64,000 nt of DNA from Chryseosolibacter sp964438975 (GTDB lineage: Bacteria; Bacteroidota; Bacteroidia; Cytophagales; Cyclobacteriaceae), in NCBI GenBank assembly GCA_964438975.1, contig CAYTMU010000016.1, positions 9,703 to 73,702 of the forward strand, read 5' to 3'. The position numbers and the translations under genes are program-made. Below, piece after piece: positions 53,477 through 62,605 of the stretch (its first letter is position 1; every line of letters begins with the position of its first letter). Below the pieces are notes generated by a model, which saw only the letters and a program-made list of their open reading frames with translations, searched no databases and was not told the origin of the DNA.

Positions 53477-54319
53477 ATGTGGTCAAACTTTCATACACAT
53501 GCCCATTACTGCGACGGTAATGGAAGCATGACGGAATATTTAGAGGCCTGCAGAAGTGAAGGTGTCCGACACATCGGTTTTTCCTCGCACGCACCGCTGC
53601 CGTTCCCCTGCAAATGGTCTATGGATGCCGAAGCGCTGCCCGCCTATCTGGAGGAAATCCAGACCGCCCGGCAGGCTTTTCCCGATGTAGAAGTCTACAG
53701 TGGACTGGAGGTCGACTACATCCCGCGTGTCATCTCCCCGTCTGATTTTCGGAACCAACTCGATTACACGGTCGGGTCTATCCATTTTGTCAGAGGTCTC
53801 CGCGATCGCCACTGGGAAATCGACAATACGCAGGACGTGTTCGATGAGGGCCTTGCTGCGATCTTCGACAACAACATTCAAGAAGCGCTCACAGTGTACT
53901 TCGCGTTGACGCGGGAGATGCTGGAAGTAGCTCCGCCGGACATCCTCGGTCATCTCGACAAGATCAAGATCAATTCCCTGGGCACCTACTTCTCAGAAGA
54001 CGAACAGTGGTACCGCTCGGAAGTCGAAAAAACTCTTCGCACCATTGCCAACACAAAGACGACGGTTGAAGTGAACACGCGAGGGTTGTACAAAAAAAAA
54101 TCAGAGACGACATACCCGTCGCCCTGGATACTCGAGCGGTTGCTTGATTTGCAGGTACCCGTCACTATTTGCAGCGATTCGCATCATCCGCGAGAACTTA
54201 CCCGTGAGTTTGCCGCTACTCGCGAACTGCTGGTCAATATCGGGTTCCGGGAAGTATCAGTCTTGATCAACCGTCAATGGACGTCAGTTCCTCTGGCAGA
54301 ATATGGTGTGTTCAGCTGA
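53477..54319 (+). CDS. PHP-domain phosphatase (histidinol-phosphatase type)
   Basis: 280 residues from the ATG at 53477. PHP metal-binding motifs: FHTHAHYCDG at the N-terminus, GFSSHAPLPF, the Glu in YSGLEVDYIP, GSIHFV, GHLDKIK, and the C-terminal CSDSHHP. These match HisJ-type histidinol-phosphate phosphatases that complete step 8 of histidine synthesis, but no other his genes are nearby, so another phosphoester substrate is possible. It stands alone, divergent from the propeller kinase. Confidence 0.85.
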   Translation: MWSNFHTHAHYCDGNGSMTEYLEACRSEGVRHIGFSSHAPLPFPCKWSMDAEALPAYLEEIQTARQAFPDVEVYSGLEVDYIPRVISPSDFRNQLDYTVGSIHFVRGLRDRHWEIDNTQDVFDEGLAAIFDNNIQEALTVYFALTREMLEVAPPDILGHLDKIKINSLGTYFSEDEQWYRSEVEKTLRTIANTKTTVEVNTRGLYKKKSETTYPSPWILERLLDLQVPVTICSDSHHPRELTREFAATRELLVNIGFREVSVLINRQWTSVPLAEYGVFS

Positions 54320-54344
54320 TTGAAGAAGGCTATCGCGCCGCTGT

Positions 54345-54902
54345 TCAGGGAAGTTGTTTCATACAACTGTCAACAACTGCTAACGCACGCTCGCGAAGCG
54401 CGGCATCACCGGATCGCATTGCACGGAGCATATTATGTGCTTCGCGTACGAACACCGTTGCAAAATCGCTGTCCTGGCGAACGATGTCCGTCACATTATC
54501 GATAATATCAGCGTACTTGATCGACTGTGCCTCAGGACTTACTGTTGCGAGTCTTGCCGCCTCTTTCTCTTTTCGCGTACGTCGGCTCAACTGGGGAAAA
54601 TCATTCTTGATAAACACATCCGTCAATTCGACTACAAGTCCGACGGTCCTGGTCACTTGCCGGCTATCCATGATCCTGGCGAGGTCCTCCTCCATCTGTC
54701 GGGCAGACACTGGCGTATCCTCCAGGACGTCGTGGAGCAATGCTGCTGCTAACACTTCGGGTTCCCGGCAGTATGCCCGAACGGTCATCATCACCCGCAT
54801 AGGGTGCCCTATATACTTTTCACCGGTGTACTTGCGCACTTGTTCGCCATGTGCGTCGCCGGCGTAAGACTGCACATAGCTCAGAATCTCTGTTTCTGAC
54901 AT
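54345..54902 (-). CDS. HD-domain phosphohydrolase, SpoT-like stand-alone (small alarmone hydrolase type)
   Basis: 185 residues from the ATG at 54902 (seven codons longer is possible). Motifs of the RelA/SpoT hydrolase domain: HGEQVRKYTGEKYIGHP (His and His-Pro), LLHDVLEDT (the HD pair) and IKYADIIDN (the late Asp). No synthetase, TGS or ACT domain is present. It may hydrolyse (p)ppGpp or another nucleotide, as MESH1-type proteins do; the substrate is inferred. A 7-bp hairpin (54914-54933) separates it from the DUF3748 gene upstream. Confidence 0.82.
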   Translation of the reverse strand: MSETEILSYVQSYAGDAHGEQVRKYTGEKYIGHPMRVMMTVRAYCREPEVLAAALLHDVLEDTPVSARQMEEDLARIMDSRQVTRTVGLVVELTDVFIKNDFPQLSRRTRKEKEAARLATVSPEAQSIKYADIIDNVTDIVRQDSDFATVFVREAHNMLRAMRSGDAALRERALAVVDSCMKQLP

Positions 54903-54913
54903 AACCTCTTTGG

Positions 54914-54933
54914 AAGACCGCACTGCCGGTCTT
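54914..54933. repeat. Hairpin AAGACCG/CGGTCTT between DUF3748 and HD genes
   Basis: Perfect 7-bp arms over a 6-nt loop, 12 bp before the HD-gene ATG and 57 bp after the DUF3748 stop. No T-tract on the minus strand; a weak terminator at best. Confidence 0.4.
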
Positions 54934-54990
54934 TGTGTGGCCGGCGTCTCCCCTTCCTAATTACGACAAGAGAACAAATTTGCGGCCAAA

Positions 54991-56394
54991 CTAATTCAAG
55001 CGAAGTGCAAAAATTTGTAGCCAGTTACCCGTGCTGTCCGCGACAAAACGATTGTAGACTAACCTGTCACCGGCTCGATTCCACACGACCACGGCCACCG
55101 GAGCATTCGCATCGTCCGTATGTGCAGTTAGTCGTGTACTCTGACCCGTTTGGATATCGCACACCCAAATGCTGTTGTCGGCGATCAACGCGAGCGATCG
55201 GCCATCAGGACTCACGTTAAACTGAGCCAGTACCGATGTTTCCAGATGTGTGACCTGTCTCGTGTCTCCGCCATTGACAGGAGCTGCGTAAATTTGAACA
55301 ATCTCGTTATCGTCCTTCATCAGAAAGTACAACTCGCTGCCGTCCGGTGATGATCGCAGCCAGAATCGAGGCCCCTGTAAGCCTGGAAATTTGCGGTCTT
55401 GCGTAAATGTCACCCTCCGCTGCACCAGTCCGCGCGGAACTGCCGGGCGGGAAGTAAGCGATCCCTCCAACGGGGCGTCACCTGCAACCGTGATGTCGTC
55501 GGGGATGTCAGCGACGAACACTTCTGTGAGAAGCGAGCCATTCGCCGTCTTCACATGCCCTTGAAAAGCAATGGCGCGTTTCTGGCGGGCGCCATCCGGT
55601 CGGACGTATCCGTTGTCTCCTACCCAACACTCGTCAAATGCCTTTTCTATTTCATCGCTTCCAGGTCGGGGCAGTTCTGTAACAGTTGCTGCCACGGTAG
55701 AAAAAAACACACCTGAAAAGCTCTCACCGTTGTCTTCCCCGACCTGAACCGCCCGGACGGGAGACATCACGCCGATCGTGCGCAGGTCTTTGACCTGTGA
55801 TGACGGCGCCTGTTCCAGTCTTTCAAACAAGTAATCGTTGTATGTAAAGCTGATCCAGTCCCCGTCGCCGCTCCAACTATGTGCGTGAGTCCCGCCACGC
55901 AACGCACCAGCTACGGGCATAATACCCACTGTCCGTGCTTCCGCCGGTATCACCTTTCCGGGTTCACGCTCATCCAACAGCGCGCCGAAGCGTCGCGTGA
56001 ATCCATACGGCCTTTCCTCGTCGCAGTTCAACAATCCGTGAATGAAGATCATCTTCGGTTCGCGAGGGTGCCAGGCAGGAGCTCCCACCCCGGGGCCGTG
56101 AAGTGTCTGATTGGGCGCCGAGTACAAGCGCACAACCTCGCCTGTATTCACGTTTACCTTCTCAATGCAGCACGTCCGTCCGATTTGGGTCTGATCGTTT
56201 CTGATATCATATGCGATCCACTCATCGTCCGGTGAAAAGACCTGGATCGAGTACAGCATATGTCCATACGGATCGTTGGTAAGTTGAATTTCTTCCATAG
56301 TGGTCAACTGGTTATCAGGTGAACAGCAAAGCAGCATCGCGCTAAAACCTGTCAGCAGAAATGTTGAGTATATAAAGACATGCGACAGCTTCAT
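54991..56394 (-). CDS. DUF3748 (YidR-like) beta-propeller protein
   Basis: 467 residues with a hydrophobic N-terminal signal (MKLSHVFIYSTFLLTGFS); two Cys follow (LLCCS), so lipidation is possible though the lipobox is poor. The rest has TolB-like propeller repeats (FSPDDEWIAYDIR, SPDGSELYFLMKDD, SPDGRSLALIAD) and the family blocks TCCIEKVNV and HAHSWSGDGDWISFTYND (short forms of longer motifs). DUF3748 includes E. coli YidR, which has no known function and, as I recall, lies near the SSS symporter gene yidK. Here too the ATG overlaps an SSS symporter stop by 4 bp, a conserved pairing. Confidence 0.78.
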   Translation of the reverse strand: MKLSHVFIYSTFLLTGFSAMLLCCSPDNQLTTMEEIQLTNDPYGHMLYSIQVFSPDDEWIAYDIRNDQTQIGRTCCIEKVNVNTGEVVRLYSAPNQTLHGPGVGAPAWHPREPKMIFIHGLLNCDEERPYGFTRRFGALLDEREPGKVIPAEARTVGIMPVAGALRGGTHAHSWSGDGDWISFTYNDYLFERLEQAPSSQVKDLRTIGVMSPVRAVQVGEDNGESFSGVFFSTVAATVTELPRPGSDEIEKAFDECWVGDNGYVRPDGARQKRAIAFQGHVKTANGSLLTEVFVADIPDDITVAGDAPLEGSLTSRPAVPRGLVQRRVTFTQDRKFPGLQGPRFWLRSSPDGSELYFLMKDDNEIVQIYAAPVNGGDTRQVTHLETSVLAQFNVSPDGRSLALIADNSIWVCDIQTGQSTRLTAHTDDANAPVAVVVWNRAGDRLVYNRFVADSTGNWLQIFALRLN

Positions 56395-57932
56395 TCAGCT
56401 GCAGGTGAAAAAAGTCGTTTCAGTTTCGTCAGCAATAAACCCGAAAGGAAAATCGCAAGCGTTCCCACGACAATAATCATATTAACGTGCAAAGTCGTGC
56501 GAAGGAAAGAATACTCGTCGGGAATAAGATGAGAGAATGTCATCCAGAGTATCACGGCAATACCGATGACTGTGGCGATCTTTGCTTCCATGTTACGCGT
56601 CGCGCGACTAAGCATGCCGAGCAGGAACAGCCCCAACATTCCACCGGCGAATATTCCAGACAGCTGCCACCAGATATCGAGAATGCTCTTTACTCCGATC
56701 ATCAGGATACCAACGACAATGGCAAGCACACCCATCACGCCGGTGGCAACATACAACACCAGCATTTCCCGGCGCGGAGAAGTTTGAGGATCGATGTAGC
56801 GCTGATAGATATCTTTTAGAAACACCGTCGCACTCGCATTCATACCACTACTGATCGTGCTCATGGCCGCTGACAATATCGCAGCGATAATAAGACCCAA
56901 CAATCCCGTTGGTACCTTTGTCACCATAAAATGCGGCAACACTTTGTCTCCATAGTCCGCAGGCGTCAGCGCGCTTACGTCCCTTTCAGTCTCGAGTGCG
57001 ACCTGTTCCTTGACAGCCGCGATCAACTCCGGATGCTGTTGGAAATAGGCGTACAGCGCTGTGCCTATAATAAAGAACACCAATGAAACCGGCAAGTACC
57101 AATAAACGCAGAGCCAGATACTTCGCGCTGCTTCCTTCGCACTCTTCGCAGTATGATAGCGTTGCACGTAGTTCTGATCAATCCCGAAGTTATTCAGGTT
57201 GATGAAAAATCCGTAAAGGAAGATTACCCAGAATGTCGACGAACTGAAATCCGTGAGATCGTAACTACCAAGGCTGAACTTGTTATCTGCCATTCCGATT
57301 GAAATGATATCGCTGACACCGCCATCCATTCCCTCCACCACGAGCCAGAGGACGACAAGAGCTCCTACCGTCTTGATAATACCCTGCACGACCTCGGTCC
57401 ATATCACCGCTTCCATTCCGCCGAGCATGGTATAGGTTATGATACAAATACCGCTGACGATCATGATGGTACTCATGTCAATGCCGGTCAACGCCTGGAG
57501 CGTCAGCGCGATTCCAAAGAAGATCGAGCCCATGCGCGCGAGTTGAGTCAAAACAAAGCACACCATTGCGTACGTCCTGGCCCATGGGCCAAATCTGTGC
57601 TCGAGGTGAGTGTAGGCGCTGACCTCACCACTCTTCCGATAGAACGGCACGAAATACTTCGCAGCGAGCCAAGCCGCGAATGGCATGGATAAACTGAACA
57701 CGAAGGCGTTCCAGTCTGCACCAAATGCCTTTCCCGGCACACCGAGGAAGGTATTACTACTCAGAAATGTCGCGTAAAGACTCAATCCAAGTGCCCAGCC
57801 GGGGATGTGGCCGGAGGCCTTTGTAAACTGATCGGTATCCTGCTTCTTCCTGGAGAAATAAACCCCGATACCGATCATACCAATCAGATACAAGGCGATA
57901 ACAAAGAGATCGATTACGGGAAGGGAGTTCAT
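56391..57932 (-). CDS. Sodium:solute symporter (SSS family)
   Basis: 513 residues with about 13-14 membrane spans. Family markers: GIGVYFSRKK near the N-terminus, ATFLSSNTFLGVPGKAFG, YTMLGGMEAVIWTEVVQG, GIDQNYVQRY and ILSAAMSTISSGMNASATVF. These fit SSS carriers of sugars or sialic acid (SglT, NanT-type SiaT). It is 27 bp after the MFS gene and overlaps the DUF3748 gene by 4 bp. The aldolase across the AraC gene suggests a 2-keto acid sugar as cargo (inference). Confidence 0.93.
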   Translation of the reverse strand: MNSLPVIDLFVIALYLIGMIGIGVYFSRKKQDTDQFTKASGHIPGWALGLSLYATFLSSNTFLGVPGKAFGADWNAFVFSLSMPFAAWLAAKYFVPFYRKSGEVSAYTHLEHRFGPWARTYAMVCFVLTQLARMGSIFFGIALTLQALTGIDMSTIMIVSGICIITYTMLGGMEAVIWTEVVQGIIKTVGALVVLWLVVEGMDGGVSDIISIGMADNKFSLGSYDLTDFSSSTFWVIFLYGFFINLNNFGIDQNYVQRYHTAKSAKEAARSIWLCVYWYLPVSLVFFIIGTALYAYFQQHPELIAAVKEQVALETERDVSALTPADYGDKVLPHFMVTKVPTGLLGLIIAAILSAAMSTISSGMNASATVFLKDIYQRYIDPQTSPRREMLVLYVATGVMGVLAIVVGILMIGVKSILDIWWQLSGIFAGGMLGLFLLGMLSRATRNMEAKIATVIGIAVILWMTFSHLIPDEYSFLRTTLHVNMIIVVGTLAIFLSGLLLTKLKRLFSPAAE

Positions 57933-57959
57933 GAATTACGAGAGAATTAGGTACAAGAT

Positions 57960-59216
57960 CTAGTTAAAACGAAAGAGATCACGCCAGTTGCTGACAACCG
58001 CATTGTTGACGAGTGGTTTTGCCCACACACCGATACTCAGGATATATGTCAACGTAATGAAAAGGAACAGCATGGCCATTCGAAGACCGATGAGGTCGCC
58101 CAACCAGCCAACGACAAAAGGCACAACCGCGCCACCGGCGATACCGGTACAAAGTATCCCGGAAAAAGTCCCTTGATGCCGCGGAACGGAATTCAGTCCC
58201 AGCGAAAAAATGATAGACCACATCGCACTGATAAAGAACCCGATCAGTGGAAAACAGACCAGTGCTATATCCTTGCTCCCAAATAATGCGAGACCCAGCG
58301 TAAACATGGTGCAAGCCACCGCGCCGATCAGGACTTTTCTGCTGTCGTAAAGTTTGAGTATCACAAGCCCGAGAAGACATCCAACCGTCATAAGACCCCA
58401 GAAGCGTGACATAACGGTAGCCCCCGTGGTGGCAGGATCGACGCCGTGATACTCTTGGAGAAACTTGGATGTCCATGTACCCACACCTTGTTCCGTTCCG
58501 ACATACGCGAATATTCCGAGGAAGAAGAGCCAGACATATCGGTTTGCAAGCAGCGACCGAAAACCGACACCCGTGTCAATGCGTTCTTCTTCCGTAAGGT
58601 CCACCTTCGGCAATCGGGCCAACAACACAATGACGACCATCAAAAAGGTAACAGCGGCAAAGACCCAGTACAGGGATATCCACTTGATATCGGTAGGCAC
58701 TAGTCCGTCGAGTATCCCGATGAACGCACCAGCGCTATCCGTGTGAATATTGGTCACCAGGTAGCTGTATAACTCCGGACTCAGGAACGATGCCGCTCCG
58801 AAGAACAGCTGGGCCATGACGGAATTAAATGCGAAATGCTGCTCACCCCCGGCAACGCGGAGCAGGGGATTGATCACCACTTGCAGCATCGCCATTCCAA
58901 TACCGATCGAGAACAGCGAGATCAATGCAACTTCAAAGGTTGGAAACAGCGCGAAAAGCAGGGCGGCGAGAAAGGCGAGGATAAACCCTCCGAGCATCAC
59001 CGTCTTCTCCGAATATTTCTCGACAAGCATCCCCGATGGAATCGACATCACGCCGTATGCCACAAAGAATGAAAATGGCAGGAACGCGGCCAACCTGATA
59101 CTCAGGTTAAAACTGTCAATAATATCCGGAATGATTGGCCCGAGAATATTTGTCAGGAACGAGATGACGAAAAAGATCAGGAAAATAAGCGCTACAATGA
59201 GGTTGTTTCGTTTCAT
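57960..59216 (-). CDS. FucP-like sugar MFS transporter
   Basis: 418 residues from the ATG at 59216, where the first span begins after MKRNN; the upstream extension to 59312 is polar. About 12 spans. The block VVINPLLRVAGGEQHFAFNSVMAQ corresponds to the NP...G.....N..Q region of FucP/GluP proton symporters (quoted in part), and GGFILAFLAALLFA precedes it. Two transporters in one operon (MFS then SSS) suggests a sugar plus a derivative, or import and export. Gene order MFS-SSS-DUF3748. Confidence 0.88.
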   Translation of the reverse strand: MKRNNLIVALIFLIFFVISFLTNILGPIIPDIIDSFNLSIRLAAFLPFSFFVAYGVMSIPSGMLVEKYSEKTVMLGGFILAFLAALLFALFPTFEVALISLFSIGIGMAMLQVVINPLLRVAGGEQHFAFNSVMAQLFFGAASFLSPELYSYLVTNIHTDSAGAFIGILDGLVPTDIKWISLYWVFAAVTFLMVVIVLLARLPKVDLTEEERIDTGVGFRSLLANRYVWLFFLGIFAYVGTEQGVGTWTSKFLQEYHGVDPATTGATVMSRFWGLMTVGCLLGLVILKLYDSRKVLIGAVACTMFTLGLALFGSKDIALVCFPLIGFFISAMWSIIFSLGLNSVPRHQGTFSGILCTGIAGGAVVPFVVGWLGDLIGLRMAMLFLFITLTYILSIGVWAKPLVNNAVVSNWRDLFRFN

Positions 59217-59345
59217 CGTCAGGTATTTTGGGTTTCCACGCAGGTGGCCAAGAACCAAATAAGCAAAATTTTCCTTAAGGTTAGGGCAATTTTCCACAGG
59301 AATGCGCCGCATTTAACGACAACCGTATCGCAAAAAGCGCACGGC

Positions 59346-60218
59346 TTACTCTTGCCGGCGACTCTTGAAATGCTTGGGAGATGCTCCCATGATCTGCTTG
59401 AATACTTTTGAAAAGTGGTATTGATCGAAAAATCCGAGACTGTAGGCGATCGATTTGATAGTCTGATCCTTGTCCTGAAGCATCTGGCAGGCGCGTTGGA
59501 TCTTCATAGAAGTGTACAAGTTCAATGGCGACTGCATCGTCTTCTTCTTGAAGAGTGCACAGTAATGCGAAACAGAAAGTCCGGCAGCCTTCGCAAGGTC
59601 CTTGAGCGTCACATTTCCATGGATATTTTCGCGCATATACTCAATACTCTGTATCACTCCATCTTTCCGGGCATGCCTCCTCGACGACAAGACCGTCAGC
59701 CGGAAGGAGCATAGAAAGCTGTAGAAGCGAGTGTTTGCATACACGAGATTCTCCATGTTCTCCATCAGTTCCAGGTGGTGGAGAATATCATTGAACTGCG
59801 CAATCCGTCCGACAAGCGGTTTGGCCTTCCGCGGTGCAAAACTGCTCTTACCCATCAAGTGCTGCACGATGTTGTCAGCCTGCGCACCGGAGAAAAAAGC
59901 CCAATATATACTCCACGGTTTCTCGTGGGATGACCTCAAGCGCATAGGCATATCAGGAGTCAGCACAAAGAAATCATTCTCTCGCACAGAATATGTTGTC
60001 CCGCTTGCAGTGTACCAGCCATTCCCTTTGGCTACATAGATCAACAGGTAGTGATTTCCCGCCGTCTGCTTCTTAAATGGTTGGAAGATGGTATCCGCTT
60101 CAAATCCAATTTCCGTGAGGAAAAGATTGCGGCAAAGCGGATGCTGATTCATCCGGTTTTGTATGCTCTGCGGGATTACGCAATACCGCCTCAGTTCAAT
60201 CTTTTCAGCGTAATTCAT
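59346..60218 (-). CDS. AraC-family transcriptional regulator
   Basis: 290 residues from the ATG at 60218. N-terminal cupin sensor (about 30-150; HYLLIYVAKGNGWY, DFFVLTPDMPMRL) and C-terminal double helix-turn-helix (about 190-288; VTLKDLAKAAGLSVSHYCALFKKK and IKSIAYSLGFFDQYHFSKVFKQ, shown as short blocks LKDLAKAAG and YHFSKVFKQ). Typical of sugar-responsive RhaR/AraC activators. It is divergent from the aldolase gene and upstream of the transport run, so it probably controls both. A 20-bp perfect dyad sits just upstream of its ATG. Confidence 0.93.
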   Translation of the reverse strand: MNYAEKIELRRYCVIPQSIQNRMNQHPLCRNLFLTEIGFEADTIFQPFKKQTAGNHYLLIYVAKGNGWYTASGTTYSVRENDFFVLTPDMPMRLRSSHEKPWSIYWAFFSGAQADNIVQHLMGKSSFAPRKAKPLVGRIAQFNDILHHLELMENMENLVYANTRFYSFLCSFRLTVLSSRRHARKDGVIQSIEYMRENIHGNVTLKDLAKAAGLSVSHYCALFKKKTMQSPLNLYTSMKIQRACQMLQDKDQTIKSIAYSLGFFDQYHFSKVFKQIMGASPKHFKSRRQE

Positions 60219-60224
60219 AGGCCG

Positions 60225-60244
60225 TGTACGTTCTGCAACGTACA
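60225..60244. promoter_or_regulatory. 20-bp dyad TGTACGTT-CTGC-AACGTACA, operator candidate
   Basis: Perfect 8-bp arms with a 4-bp spacer, 6 bp upstream of the araC-type ATG in the divergent spacer. Its form matches the 7+4+7 dyad near the LacI gene at 10054. It may autoregulate the AraC gene or bind the XylR-type regulator. Confidence 0.55.
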
Positions 60245-60310
60245 AAATCCTCAAATACCATCATAATTTTATACATCTTTTTAGTAAAGGTCTACATTGA
60301 TTGTGGCGCA

Positions 60311-60318
60311 TACGTTTG
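60311..60318 (+). promoter_or_regulatory. Aldolase promoter, -7 box TACGTTTG
   Basis: Exact TAnnTTTG match 39 bp before the ATG at 60358. The -33 element is unclear. Confidence 0.55.
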
Positions 60319-60357
60319 CGTATTTGAACATTGCTAAGAAACTATTCAACCCTATAT

Positions 60358-61326
60358 ATGACTATGTTGCGCTACGACGTTCAAATTCTCCCCGCGGTAT
60401 TTACTCCAATGTTTGACGATGGTTCTATCCATTACGACCGCGTGGAGTCGCTATATCTCCACTGCATCGAATCGGGATTCAAGGGAATATTCCTGAACGG
60501 TACAACGGGGGAATGTATGTCGCTGACCGTAGCGGAACGGAAGCAACTCCTGGAGACCTGGATACAGTGCAGAAAGAAGCATAATGACAAGGACTTCCGG
60601 ATATTCGTACATGTCGGCAGCGCAAATCTCAGTGAGGCCGTGGAAATGGCGGAACACGCGCAGGCGCACGGTGCAGAGGGAATCGCGATGATCCCGACGT
60701 TCTATTTCCGACCCAGGAACATTACCGAACTACTTGACCAATGCAAGTACGTAGCTGCAGCCGCCCCGGAGGTGCCCTTCTACTATTATAACATCCCCGG
60801 ACTAACAGGTGTGAATCTGCCGCTTACGCCATTCGTGGAAGCAGCGATCCGCGAGATCCCGACATTCGCCGGTCTGAAGAACAGCTTCAATGACATGGTT
60901 GATTACCAACAATGCATCCACCTGGCAAAAGGCGATTACGCTATGTACTGGGGTTCGGATGAAGTATTCATGATGGTTTATGCTGCCGGAAATCGCCACT
61001 ATGTGGGATCCACCTACAATTACATGGGTGACATGTACTTCAGAATGCTCGAAGCTTTCCACACCGGAAATATTGAAAAGCTGACCACACTGCAATCCGA
61101 GGCAACAGCGATCTATCGCGTCCTCAATGAAGGGAATTCACTGATCGCCGGAAAAACAATAATGCGGCATATAGGCGTGGACTGCGGTCCCGTCAGAAGG
61201 CCGCTGAAGAACCTGAAGCCGGCAGACGGCCAGTTGCTTCTCGAGAAACTGAAAAACACCACGTTCTTCGATGTCGCGTCGATCAGAAAACAGTCGGAAA
61301 GCGCGGTTTCAGACTCAAAACGATAA
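60358..61326 (+). CDS. DapA-superfamily aldolase, N-acetylneuraminate lyase-like
   Basis: Class I aldolase of about 322 residues (ATG at 60358 or 60364; both fit). TIM-barrel motifs: NGTTGECMSL (about 46-56), PTFYFRP, YYYNIPG with the catalytic Tyr near 144, and the Schiff-base Lys174 in FAGLKNS. The YYYN-IPG and GLKNS forms are closer to N-acetylneuraminate lyases than to DapA. It would release pyruvate from a 2-keto-3-deoxy sugar acid. No kinase or epimerase of the sialic acid route is in the window, so a different keto-acid sugar is possible. It heads a plus-strand run with the XylR-type regulator. Confidence 0.85.
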   Translation: MTMLRYDVQILPAVFTPMFDDGSIHYDRVESLYLHCIESGFKGIFLNGTTGECMSLTVAERKQLLETWIQCRKKHNDKDFRIFVHVGSANLSEAVEMAEHAQAHGAEGIAMIPTFYFRPRNITELLDQCKYVAAAAPEVPFYYYNIPGLTGVNLPLTPFVEAAIREIPTFAGLKNSFNDMVDYQQCIHLAKGDYAMYWGSDEVFMMVYAAGNRHYVGSTYNYMGDMYFRMLEAFHTGNIEKLTTLQSEATAIYRVLNEGNSLIAGKTIMRHIGVDCGPVRRPLKNLKPADGQLLLEKLKNTTFFDVASIRKQSESAVSDSKR

Positions 61327-61399
61327 AGGAACAGAGGATTATACAACTTCTTGGCACGAAGAGACGCTCGATCAGAGTACTTACTTAACCCATAAGGAT

Positions 61400-62569
61400 A
61401 TGTGCAAGATTATTTTACTCAGTGACTTTGCCGAAGAATACGGCAAGAATCTGCTTCGCGGGATCGCGCGCTATTCCAAAGACCACGGACCATGGACCTT
61501 TTGCCGGATGCCGGCGTATTACAGGGATACTATTGGAATCGACGGCATACTTGCATGGGCTAAGGAATGGAAAGCCGATGGTATCATCGGACAATTCTAT
61601 AACAGTGAAGAGATCAGCAGGTTCACCCGTGCGGGTATTCCTGTCATTGCGCAGGATTACAAAGAACGGTTCAGCGAGATCCCTAATATAACCGGCGCCT
61701 ACCAGGAGACCGGACGAATGGGAGCCGAATATTTCCTCAAGAAAGGATTCAAGAACTTTGCGTTCTATGGGTTCCGGAATATTGTGTGGTCGCGCGAGCG
61801 CTCAGAGGGATTCAAACAACGCATTGAAGAAGCAGGATATGAAGTCCACCTATACGAGCGCACGGACTCACGCGCCGTCGACCTTTGGCATTACAAACCG
61901 TCGACATTGACTCGCTGGCTGAAATCTCTCCCGAAACCAGTAGCCTTGATGACTTGCGACGATAACCTCGGCAACCACATCACTGAAGCGAGTCGGCATA
62001 TAAAGATCAAGATCCCTGATGAGATCGCCGTACTCGGCGTCGACAACGACGAGATGCTGTGCGAACTCTCCGATCCTCCGCTGTCGAGCATCCGGCTCGA
62101 TACAGAAAAAAGTGGTTACGAAGCAGCTGCGCTGATGCACCGCATGATTGAGAAAAAGGGTAAGAAATTCGAGGATATCATTGTGCAGCCGACACAGGTC
62201 GTCTCCCGTGTTTCAACCGACATCTTCGCGAGTGCCGACAAATACATCGTCGATGCACTGAAATACATCCACGAGAACCTGGATAAGAATCTCAAGGTCA
62301 CGCAGGTTTTGAAGGAGGTTCCGATGTCTAGGCGCTCGCTGGAGAAACGCTTCATCATGACCACCGGGTATCCCGTGTACGAATACATCTACAACAAGCG
62401 CATCGAAAAATTTACCGAGAAGCTCCTGGAAACCGATATGACGATCTTCGAGATCGCACTTGACCTGGGTCTCAGCGATAGCAAGAACATCGCGCGTCAG
62501 TTCAAACAACTGAAAGGGTTGACGCCGGTGGCGTACCGGAAGAAATATATGCTACAGAAGGCATCGTGA
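61400..62569 (+). CDS. XylR-type transcriptional regulator (sugar-binding domain + AraC DNA-binding domain)
   Basis: 389 residues from the ATG at 61400; a longer frame starting inside the aldolase gene is rejected because the sensor domain begins at once (KIILLSDFAEEYGKNLLRGIARYS). Residues 1-280 are a LacI/periplasmic-binding-like sensor without its own helix-turn-helix (MTCDDNLGNHI, VDNDEMLCELSDPPLSSI). Residues about 285-385 are an AraC-type DNA-binding domain (MSRRSLEKRF, FEIALDLGLSD, NIARQFKQLKG). This is the XylR architecture. It follows the aldolase by 73 bp and probably senses the same sugar. Confidence 0.93.
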   Translation: MCKIILLSDFAEEYGKNLLRGIARYSKDHGPWTFCRMPAYYRDTIGIDGILAWAKEWKADGIIGQFYNSEEISRFTRAGIPVIAQDYKERFSEIPNITGAYQETGRMGAEYFLKKGFKNFAFYGFRNIVWSRERSEGFKQRIEEAGYEVHLYERTDSRAVDLWHYKPSTLTRWLKSLPKPVALMTCDDNLGNHITEASRHIKIKIPDEIAVLGVDNDEMLCELSDPPLSSIRLDTEKSGYEAAALMHRMIEKKGKKFEDIIVQPTQVVSRVSTDIFASADKYIVDALKYIHENLDKNLKVTQVLKEVPMSRRSLEKRFIMTTGYPVYEYIYNKRIEKFTEKLLETDMTIFEIALDLGLSDSKNIARQFKQLKGLTPVAYRKKYMLQKAS

Positions 62570-62576
62570 CCCTCTT

Positions 62577-62594
62577 GCTTCCGCTTAGGGAAGC
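62577..62594. terminator. Hairpin between convergent regulator and aminotransferase genes
   Basis: GCTTCC and GGAAGC arms over a 6-nt loop, 8 bp after the regulator stop and 12 bp before the aminotransferase stop. No T-run; could act weakly in both directions. Confidence 0.4.
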
Positions 62595-62605
62595 GTTCGC
62601 AACGA

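Noticed and set aside
61271..61399. XylR-type gene starting inside the aldolase gene
   Set aside because: The family sensor domain begins at 61400; the extra residues are polar and overlap another coding frame.
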